6,512 nt of DNA from Planctomycetales bacterium (GTDB lineage: Bacteria; Planctomycetota; Planctomycetia; Pirellulales; Thermoguttaceae). Both the position numbers and the translations under genes were made by a program. This document shows positions 1 to 4,215 of this stretch, piece by piece (the stretch's first letter is position 1; each line of letters opens with the position of its first letter). The stretch lies in the NCBI GenBank assembly GCA_007122045.1, contig SKJM01000610.1, forward strand, positions 1-6,512, written 5' to 3'. A model generated the notes under the pieces. It saw only the letters and a program-made list of their open reading frames with translations, had not been told where the DNA came from and did no database searches.

Positions 1-108
1 AGCGACGCCTGGCACGTGTGGGGCAACCAATCGGACGAGTACGTGCCCGACTGGCCCACCTACAAGCACCGCAGTCGCGGCGACGGCAACCTGCGATTGT
101 TCGCGTAG
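1..108 (+). CDS. C-terminal tail of an unidentified protein (5' end outside window)
   Basis: Reading frame 1 is open from the first base to a TAG at 106-108 and gives 35 residues rich in Trp, Asp and Arg, beginning SDAWHVWGNQ and ending GDGNLRLFA. The frame uses G/C-ending codons, and a terminator-like hairpin follows the stop by two bases, which is where a gene end would be expected. The ending faintly resembles the H-x9-DG tail (H...GxNxLFADGHV) of planctomycete pseudopilin-like DUF1559 proteins, but it stops before the DGH part, so I do not assign it to that family. The function cannot be judged from this fragment. Confidence 0.6.
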   Translation, partial: SDAWHVWGNQSDEYVPDWPTYKHRSRGDGNLRLFA

Positions 109-110
109 TG

Positions 111-133
111 CGGCAGGCGGTGCCTGCCGTTTC
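111..133 (+). terminator. Rho-independent-type terminator after the first gene
   Basis: Perfect 8-base arms CGGCAGGC (111-118) and GCCTGCCG (122-129) enclose a 3-base loop and are followed by TTTC. The hairpin starts 2 bases after the TAG of the upstream gene. The T-run is only three bases, so termination efficiency is uncertain. The position and the G/C-rich perfect stem are the main support. Confidence 0.65.
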
Positions 134-244
134 GGCGTCGTCATTGCCCCTTTGTCCCGTGCCAGTTCTGCCTCAATCGTTCGATCTCGACAGACCTTCC
201 CGTGAAATCCGCATCACTCGGAGGCGCGTCGTTGCCCGTTCAGC

Positions 245-583
245 GTGCTGCGGTCGGTGAAGGTGACCGAGGGCGGGCAGGTGAGCTACAAGGCCGAAAA
301 GGCGTCGCTCGATCCGGAAGGGCGGTTTGTCGTGCTCCAGATCGACTCGGGCGAGCCCATCGTGGAAACCAAGCTCGAGGTTCAGCCGAAGCTCGAGCGG
401 CTGTATGTTGAGGCCTACGGCGAGAAGTTCCTGATCGCCGTCAATCGCCCGCCCGAGCCCGCGGCGCAGCGAGTCTTCGTTCATACCCCCATTCCCGCGG
501 CGGGAGGAGGCTGCGGCGCGGTCCGGGTGCCATTGCGCCGGCTCGCAGAGAAGCCGCGGTTGGCTGTGGGCGAGACGGCCTAA
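245..583 (+). CDS. Small hypothetical protein, possibly the 3' remnant of a longer gene
   Basis: I do not recognise this 112-residue protein. Residues 1-70 look like a genuine soluble domain: Lys/Glu-rich, alternating beta-strand-like segments (VKVTEGGQVSYKAEK, GRFVVLQIDSGEPIVETK, RLYVEAYGEKFLIAVN) and high GC at the third codon position. From about residue 71 it changes to Pro/Gly/Arg-rich sequence (PPEPAAQ..., AAGGGCGA), which looks like non-native or frameshifted read-through. The only start is GTG 245 with no Shine-Dalgarno sequence at a useful distance; a GGAGG at 220-224 lies about 20 bases upstream. The frame stays open back to a TGA at 203-205, and the homologous-looking part begins abruptly. 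Either this is a small gene with a weak start or a decayed fragment. Its stop overlaps by four bases the stop region of the convergent Lgt-like gene. Confidence 0.4.
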   Translation: MLRSVKVTEGGQVSYKAEKASLDPEGRFVVLQIDSGEPIVETKLEVQPKLERLYVEAYGEKFLIAVNRPPEPAAQRVFVHTPIPAAGGGCGAVRVPLRRLAEKPRLAVGETA

Positions 584-1362
584 GCAGGATAGCCCGGTCG
601 TTGCCGGCGAAGTACGCGCAGGGCGACGACGCCTGTGGCCACGACCGCCGGATACAGCACCCAGCAGGTCGTCGCCTCGAACTTCCCGTCGAGACCATAC
701 TCCCGCATCGGCAGGATAATCCAGCGGAGCGCCGTCAGCGAAACCAGTGCGGCGAAGGCCGCCACGCCCGCCGTCTGCCGAGACCGGAGCGCCGCGCCGG
801 CAAGCACCGCGGCAATCAGCGCGGCGCCCAGTTCGTACAACTGCGTGGGATGCACGGGGCGCGGCCCCAACACGGCCGCCAGCGGGTTGTTGGCAACCTG
901 AAACACCCAGGCGTGGCTCCCGACCGAAGGCGTTACTGCCCAGAACACCTCGGTCGGGCGGCCGAAGCAGCAGCCGGCATGCCAGCAGCCGACCCGCAGG
1001 ATGGCTACCCCCAGCGCCAACGGCACGCTGCACGCATCCGCCAATCGCAGGGCGTTGACGTGGAACAACCGGCAGCAGGCTCCTCCCGCGGCCACGCCGG
1101 CGGCCAACCCGCCATACAGCGAGCCCCCGCCCGCGGCAAAGGAATGCGCGGCGCCGCCGGCCACCTCGTAACCGCAGAGCCAAAAGCTCAAGTAATGCCA
1201 ACCGCGGGCGCCTGTCCACGCGGCCAGGCCCGACGCCGCCAGGCAAATTGCCGATTTCCGCAGCGAAAGCTTCAACCGATGCGCCGTCGCGAGCGAACCC
1301 GCCAGGGTCGCCGCAACGGCAATCGCCATCGCCGCGCCGTACACGCCAATTGCAGGGACCAT
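580..1362 (-). CDS. Lgt-like (prolipoprotein diacylglyceryl transferase family) membrane protein
   Basis: This 260-residue, very hydrophobic, multi-spanning protein is assigned to the Lgt family (PF01790) from three motifs in the right order: GGGSLYGGLAAG at about residues 78-89, RVGCWHAGCCFGRPTE at 123-138 and VHPTQLYE at 170-177. A further Arg pair follows near 213-220 (RWIILPMRE). Canonical Lgt transfers diacylglycerol from phosphatidylglycerol to the lipobox cysteine of prolipoproteins at the inner membrane. This copy is atypical. The essential His of the FHGG motif of E. coli Lgt (His103) is Tyr83 here, and the positions of Asn146 and Glu151 read as Cys126 and Cys131. Arg123 and Gly134 match Arg143 and Gly154. 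It may therefore be an Lgt paralogue with another acyl or lipid substrate. It starts 28 bases after the stop of the secreted-protein gene, so the two are probably co-transcribed; no strong ribosome binding site is seen. Confidence 0.8.
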   Translation of the reverse strand: MVPAIGVYGAAMAIAVAATLAGSLATAHRLKLSLRKSAICLAASGLAAWTGARGWHYLSFWLCGYEVAGGAAHSFAAGGGSLYGGLAAGVAAGGACCRLFHVNALRLADACSVPLALGVAILRVGCWHAGCCFGRPTEVFWAVTPSVGSHAWVFQVANNPLAAVLGPRPVHPTQLYELGAALIAAVLAGAALRSRQTAGVAAFAALVSLTALRWIILPMREYGLDGKFEATTCWVLYPAVVATGVVALRVLRRQRPGYPA

Positions 1363-1370
1363 GGGGCGAA

Positions 1371-1387
1371 CCGGCGCAAGGCGCCGG
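1371..1387 (-). promoter_or_regulatory. Hairpin in the translation-initiation region of the Lgt-like gene
   Basis: Perfect 7-base arms CCGGCGC and GCGCCGG are separated by 3 bases. The hairpin fills the 28-base gap between the stop codon of the secreted-protein gene and the ATG at 1362, ending 8 bases before that ATG. There is no T-run after it, so it is more likely to limit or couple translation, or to act as a processing site, than to terminate transcription. That role is inferred from position only. Confidence 0.4.
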
Positions 1388-1390
1388 GCG

Positions 1391-2521
1391 TTATTTCTTG
1401 CGGCGAACCGTCCACAGGCCGTGGATCACCATCGCGTCGGTGCCCTCGACGACAACGCGGGCCCGCAATGACCCGTCGATCTCGTAATGCGTGGCGCCCT
1501 CGAACACGTTTCCGATGAGTTGCATCGTGCCGGTTGGCGATCGGGATTCGAGAATGACCAACGCGCGGTTGCGGTGGTACACGACGTCGGCCTTCGTCGT
1601 TTGCGTCTTGGTATGATCGTCGATCTGGCTCATGGTAACGTCCGCCGTACCGGGCGTCATGGGCGCGGCGGCCGGGTTGTCGCTGAAGTCGGGCACCATG
1701 GACGTCACGCGAATCGACATCGGACATCTCTTGCCCAGGGCGGCGTCCAGTTTCCGAAGAAACTCCTGGCAGCCCTCCTGCTTCAACTGTGGGCTGTTCT
1801 TAAAGTTCTCGTGGATCGAGTAGGTCGTCAGCATGTAGGTCCCCTCCCAAACGCCGCCCCGGTCGGCGAGAACCTGCGAGGGAACGTTGGCCACCCGAGT
1901 GGGAACGGGCTGCTCCTTCGAGTTGGGCGTTTCATAACGGACCAGTTCGGGTATCCCGGACACGGCATACGCAAACGTGAGGAACCGGTTGGTCCGGTCG
2001 CTTTCCACGCCGTTGACGACGACCGAGCAGGCCAGGTAGACGGTCGTGTCCTTCCCGAACGCCCGCGTGCCGTCGGCCCGCTGGCCGAGCAGGTCTACGA
2101 CGTCGTCGCGCCTGGGCGGACTGACGGGCGTTTCCAAGTGGCAATCGATCCAGTCGATGCGCGCCGGATCGAAACGATTTTGCCGGGTTTCCGGGTTCCG
2201 GAAATGGACGTACGCTTGCTTGACCAACTTCACTCCCTTTTCACCGTAGGTCCGCCCGCCGTCGTACGACCGGTAGAACTTCACTTCCACCTTGTCGCCG
2301 GCCTTCAGGGGTGTGCCGTCGGTGTAGTTCAACGGCGGGTAGACGCAAACCATGCACTTCTGGGTCCCGCCGATGAACCATTGCACGGAATACCTTCCGG
2401 TGATCGGCGGATTGGGCTTCGGCTTCGATTGTGCCTGCACCGCCGCCCCACCAGCCAAGGGCAAAACGGCACAAATGCCCCACAGGAACGGCCACACACG
2501 CACTCGGAATGGCTGAAACAT
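1391..2521 (-). CDS. Secreted protein of unknown family with six cysteines
   Basis: A 376-residue protein that I do not recognise. The start at 2521 is chosen because AGGAGG (2528-2533) lies six bases upstream and a clear signal peptide follows: Arg6/Arg8, a hydrophobic core at about 9-25, then AAVQA|Q as a likely signal peptidase I site near residue 30. No lipobox cysteine is present. The longer ORF with 19 more residues has no such support. The mature part has six cysteines (about 56, 59, 127, 165, 251, 266), including the CxxC pair CMVC, compatible with extracytoplasmic disulfides or metal binding. The first half has a beta-rich, Ig/fibronectin-like texture (KAGDKVEVKFYRSYDGGRTY at about 73-92). 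A second segment (about 222-376) begins GGVWEGTYML and ends in alternating hydrophobic strands and a basic tail. It lies between the caspase-PDZ and Lgt-like genes on the same strand, suggesting a shared envelope role. Confidence 0.8.
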   Translation of the reverse strand: MFQPFRVRVWPFLWGICAVLPLAGGAAVQAQSKPKPNPPITGRYSVQWFIGGTQKCMVCVYPPLNYTDGTPLKAGDKVEVKFYRSYDGGRTYGEKGVKLVKQAYVHFRNPETRQNRFDPARIDWIDCHLETPVSPPRRDDVVDLLGQRADGTRAFGKDTTVYLACSVVVNGVESDRTNRFLTFAYAVSGIPELVRYETPNSKEQPVPTRVANVPSQVLADRGGVWEGTYMLTTYSIHENFKNSPQLKQEGCQEFLRKLDAALGKRCPMSIRVTSMVPDFSDNPAAAPMTPGTADVTMSQIDDHTKTQTTKADVVYHRNRALVILESRSPTGTMQLIGNVFEGATHYEIDGSLRARVVVEGTDAMVIHGLWTVRRKK

Positions 2522-2527
2522 GATAGT

Positions 2528-2533
2528 CCTCCT
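2528..2533 (-). promoter_or_regulatory. Shine-Dalgarno sequence of the secreted-protein gene
   Basis: AGGAGG on the minus strand lies six bases before the ATG ending at 2521. It decides this start over the in-frame ATG at 2578, which has no comparable site and would bury the signal peptide. Confidence 0.8.
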
Positions 2534-2559
2534 CGAACAGTAAGGGACGGGTTGCCGCC

Positions 2560-2703
2560 GGTAAGGCGAGCGGCGCAAAACAACTCACCACGCATGTGAA
2601 AATGGGACAGGTGCCCCTTGGGCGAAGCACCCGAAGGGCCGTTCCGGCAAACGGTGCTTGTCCCGCCTTCGCCGGAGTACTTCAATCGGCCGCTCGCCTT
2701 ACC
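2560..2703. repeat. 15-base perfect inverted repeat bracketing the intergenic element
   Basis: GGTAAGGCGAGCGGC at 2560-2574 is the exact reverse complement of 2689-2703. With one mismatch the match extends to 18 of 19 bases (2556-2574 and 2689-2707). The arms enclose 114 bases that contain the REP-like hairpin cluster, and the two nested symmetries have nearly the same centre (about 2632 and 2634). The right arm includes the TAA stop and last Trp codon of the caspase-PDZ gene; the left arm lies about 27 bases upstream of the next gene's Shine-Dalgarno. It could be the terminal repeats of a small non-autonomous element, or a long-range RNA stem between two cistrons. Confidence 0.7.
2604..2664. 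repeat. REP-like multi-hairpin intergenic element
   Basis: GGGACAGGTGCC (2604-2615) can pair over 12 positions, three of them G-U, with GGTGCTTGTCCC (2653-2664) in plus-strand RNA. Inside lie a second hairpin (CCCTTGGG 2615-2622 with CCC 2630-2632 and AAGGG 2634-2638) and a competing small one (CCGTT 2639-2643 with AACGG 2650-2654). The GGGACAGG(T/C)RCC core at both ends resembles the ends of REP-like palindromes that I recall as abundant between genes in Planctomycetes and some Proteobacteria and mobilised by REP-associated Y1 transposases. That comparison is from memory. A second copy is not present in this window. Confidence 0.55.
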
Positions 2704-3787
2704 AGCGCAGAGTGGCCTGCGCAGCATGGACGGTTCCATGCCTGCGGAACTCGAAATGCATCGTGCGCGAAGAGCTTCGCACCAGCTCAAAGAAGGAATA
2801 CGCGTCTTCCACCTCCTCTCCGTTGATCCTCACAATCACGTCGCCTATGCGAAGCGTTCCGCCGGCCGGGCCGTCCGGCGCGACGCTGACCGCCGTCACG
2901 CCGGTGCGCGTGCGGCCGTCGTCGCCCGCAACACCGAACCGCGATTCCCGCCGCGGCGTGTTCTGGGGCAGCGACCAGGTGATCGTGTGGAGCGTCGTTT
3001 GCGTATGGCCCGTCCGCGGGCACACGTACCTCCCTTCCGTCCACCCGGATCTCCCGTCCAACTCCCGCGATACCCGGCGAAAGCGTTCCTGGAGGCGGCG
3101 GTCCATTCGGCGATCGATGCACCGCCACGTGGGACGGCCCGTCGGGCACAGCGTGCAGAAGGTAAAGAACTCGTCGAACAGCCAGCTTCCGGTCAGCGTA
3201 TTGGTGAATCCGAACTGTTCGGGCCAGGCACCGTTCATGTGCATCAGGCCGCTATGGTTGAGAAACAACTCCTCCATTACCGGAGCGATGCCCTGCCGGT
3301 CGGCGTCCCACGGCTCGGCCGCGACGGCCAATCGGCGAGGCGCGTCGACCGATACGTTGCAGCTTGAGGTGAGAATGACCCTCAAGTTGCACGGCTTTCG
3401 GCGAACCGCATCCTGGAGGGCGGCGCTCCACAGACGCCCACCGTCCGGCATGTAAAGGAAGTGGCGCCCCCCGGCGCGAGCGCCGTGGCCGTCGAAAAGG
3501 AATACGAACGTGTCGTCCCTTGCCACCGGCGTGTTGGCGATTGCCGCGAGAATGGAATCGGCGTCGTACCGCCTGCGATCGCTTTCCCAAACGGTGAGGC
3601 TGTAGCGGTGTTGTGGAATCAGGTAGGCCAACGAGCCGCTGATGTTCTCGACCGTCGCCTTGCAGTGTTGGCCGATGCTGGCATCGGCCGTGTCTGAGAC
3701 GAGAAAGAAGTGGATGTTCCGGGCCGGGGCCGCGTCGGCCAGGAGAAGGAGCGTTACCGTAATCGCCGCAGCAAGCCGTGCAATCAT
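2699..3787 (-). CDS. Exported caspase-like (clan CD) protease with C-terminal PDZ domain
   Basis: The 362-residue protein starts at 3787 because GGGGAGG (3796-3802) lies 8 bases upstream and a signal peptide follows at once (MIARL, hydrophobic core to about residue 18, A-x-A end near 22). Residues 25-215 have the caspase/C14 layout: a first strand NIHFFLVSDT, a strand ending in FVFLFDGHGA with the expected catalytic His101, the loop HFLYMPDGG, and a strand ending VILTSSC with the expected catalytic Cys143. The 42-residue His-Cys spacing is normal for the family. Residues about 282-358 form a PDZ domain: FGVAG loop, PAGG turn, LRIGDVIVRINGEEV. Cysteines at 211, 214, 223 and 256 lie in the linker. 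Clan CD enzymes cleave after Arg/Lys or Asp; the specificity here is not evident. It is the first gene of a leftward cluster with a secreted partner and an Lgt-like protein. Export of a caspase fold is the notable point. Confidence 0.85.
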   Translation of the reverse strand: MIARLAAAITVTLLLLADAAPARNIHFFLVSDTADASIGQHCKATVENISGSLAYLIPQHRYSLTVWESDRRRYDADSILAAIANTPVARDDTFVFLFDGHGARAGGRHFLYMPDGGRLWSAALQDAVRRKPCNLRVILTSSCNVSVDAPRRLAVAAEPWDADRQGIAPVMEELFLNHSGLMHMNGAWPEQFGFTNTLTGSWLFDEFFTFCTLCPTGRPTWRCIDRRMDRRLQERFRRVSRELDGRSGWTEGRYVCPRTGHTQTTLHTITWSLPQNTPRRESRFGVAGDDGRTRTGVTAVSVAPDGPAGGTLRIGDVIVRINGEEVEDAYSFFELVRSSSRTMHFEFRRHGTVHAAQATLRW

Positions 3788-3795
3788 GAACAGGG

Positions 3796-3802
3796 CCTCC
3801 CC
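3796..3802 (-). promoter_or_regulatory. Shine-Dalgarno sequence of the caspase-PDZ gene
   Basis: GGGGAGG on the minus strand, 8 bases before the ATG ending at 3787. It favours this start over the in-frame ATG at 3946, whose extra 53 residues would be Arg-rich and would place the signal peptide internally. Confidence 0.75.
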
Positions 3803-3916
3803 AAAAGTGGCGGGCATTCCGGTCGCCGCGTCTTCAGCTTCCGAGGGGGTTACGCACTGTAACAGCAGTCGACGCGAGCGAAGAGAACCACCGCCGAACC
3901 GTCCAATCCAGGTAAA

Positions 3917-3942
3917 CATACCCCGAGATATGTATGGGTATG
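3917..3942. promoter_or_regulatory. Dyad symmetry, possible operator
   Basis: CATACCC (3917-3923) and GGGTATG (3936-3942) are perfect inverted repeats with a 12-base A/T-rich spacer holding GATATGTAT. The geometry fits a dimeric regulator. The right arm overlaps the candidate -10 of the leftward promoter. No matching regulator gene is in the window, so binding is inferred. Confidence 0.35.
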
Positions 3943-3965
3943 GCACAAAACCGGTTCGACGTCAA
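3937..3965 (-). promoter_or_regulatory. Weak sigma70-type promoter candidate for the caspase-PDZ cluster
   Basis: On the minus strand TTGACG (3965-3960) is followed after 17 bases by CATACC (3942-3937). The -35 is good and the -10 poor (three of six). It would give a leader of about 140 bases before the ATG at 3787. Confidence 0.25.
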
Positions 3966-4086
3966 GCCCCTGCGGGGAAAATTCTCAGGCTGCACCCCCG
4001 CCGGGGAGTGGGCCGCACCCACCGGTTCCTACGGTGCCCCGCATTCGCCCCGTGTCAAGCGAACGAAGGACAAGGCAGGCATCGGG

Positions 4087-4134
4087 CCCGACACCACCGC
4101 CAGTGTGCCGCGACTGCGGCGGGGGTGGTCCGGG
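4087..4134. other. Imperfect G/C-rich stem-loop upstream of the metallopeptidase-like gene
   Basis: CCCG (4087-4090) pairs with CGGG (4131-4134), ACCACC (4093-4098) with GGTGGT (4124-4129), then GCC with GGC and CAGT (4101-4104) with ACTG (4113-4116) around an 8-base loop, with bulges on the 3' side. No T-run follows. It could be a structured leader, a boundary or a chance fold in GC-rich DNA. Confidence 0.35.
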
Positions 4135-4178
4135 GAACTAACCTACGTCGCTATCGACGAGTTCCTGCCTGCACCCCC

Positions 4179-4207
4179 TTGACCCGCCAATTTCTCCTGA
4201 CTACCCT
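4179..4207 (+). promoter_or_regulatory. Sigma70-type promoter candidate for the metallopeptidase-like gene
   Basis: TTGACC (4179-4184), 17-base spacer, TACCCT (4202-4207). Transcription would begin near 4214, so an ATG at 4216 would be read almost leaderless, consistent with the lack of a Shine-Dalgarno there. Alternatively the start is the GTG at 4264. Confidence 0.35.
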
Positions 4208-4215
4208 TGAACTCC

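Larger units (their letters stand above)
3788..4206. other. 419-base divergent intergenic region
   Basis: No convincing gene lies here. The short plus-strand frame 3934-4182 (82 residues) has no recognisable domain, is Pro/Arg/Gly-rich and has no good ribosome binding site. The region serves two divergent transcripts. It contains weak promoter candidates for both sides, a 7-base dyad at 3917-3942, a short dyad GTTAC-5-GTAAC at 3849-3863, a CCCC-TGC-GGGG hairpin at 3966-3976, a larger imperfect stem-loop at 4087-4134 and a small perfect one at 4146-4159 (CGTCG-CTAT-CGACG). No known riboswitch was recognised. Confidence 0.6.

Noticed and set aside
494..504. CCCGC-G-GCGGG palindrome as a bidirectional terminator of the convergent genes
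   Set aside because: It has a very short loop and no T-run, lies inside the ORF 245-583 and is expected by chance in this GC-rich sequence.
173..1246. Minus-strand open frame of 357 codons overlapping the Lgt-like gene
   Set aside because: It is extremely Arg/Gly-rich and has no motifs, while the Lgt-like frame on the same strand carries three family motifs.
601..1518. Plus-strand open frame of 305 codons opposite the Lgt-like gene
   Set aside because: Arg/Pro/Gln-rich shadow of the transmembrane protein with no domain.
1487..2599. Plus-strand open frame of 370 codons opposite the secreted-protein gene
   Set aside because: The opposite strand has a signal peptide and a strong Shine-Dalgarno; this frame has neither and is His/Arg/Val-rich shadow sequence.
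2560..2703. Inverted repeat as a transcription terminator for the caspase gene
   Set aside because: The arms are separated by 114 bases and no T-run follows on either strand.
3788..3946. N-terminal extension of the caspase-PDZ protein by 53 residues
   Set aside because: It would bury the signal peptide and ignore the GGGGAGG site 8 bases before 3787.
3966..3976. CCCC-TGC-GGGG hairpin as a terminator
   Set aside because: The stem is only 4 bases, it is followed by AAAATTC rather than a T-run on the plus strand, and no gene ends beside it.
3934..4182. Small plus-strand ORF of 82 residues in the divergent intergenic region
   Set aside because: It has no ribosome binding site, no recognisable domain and non-coding-like composition, and it overlaps the stem-loop at 4087-4134.
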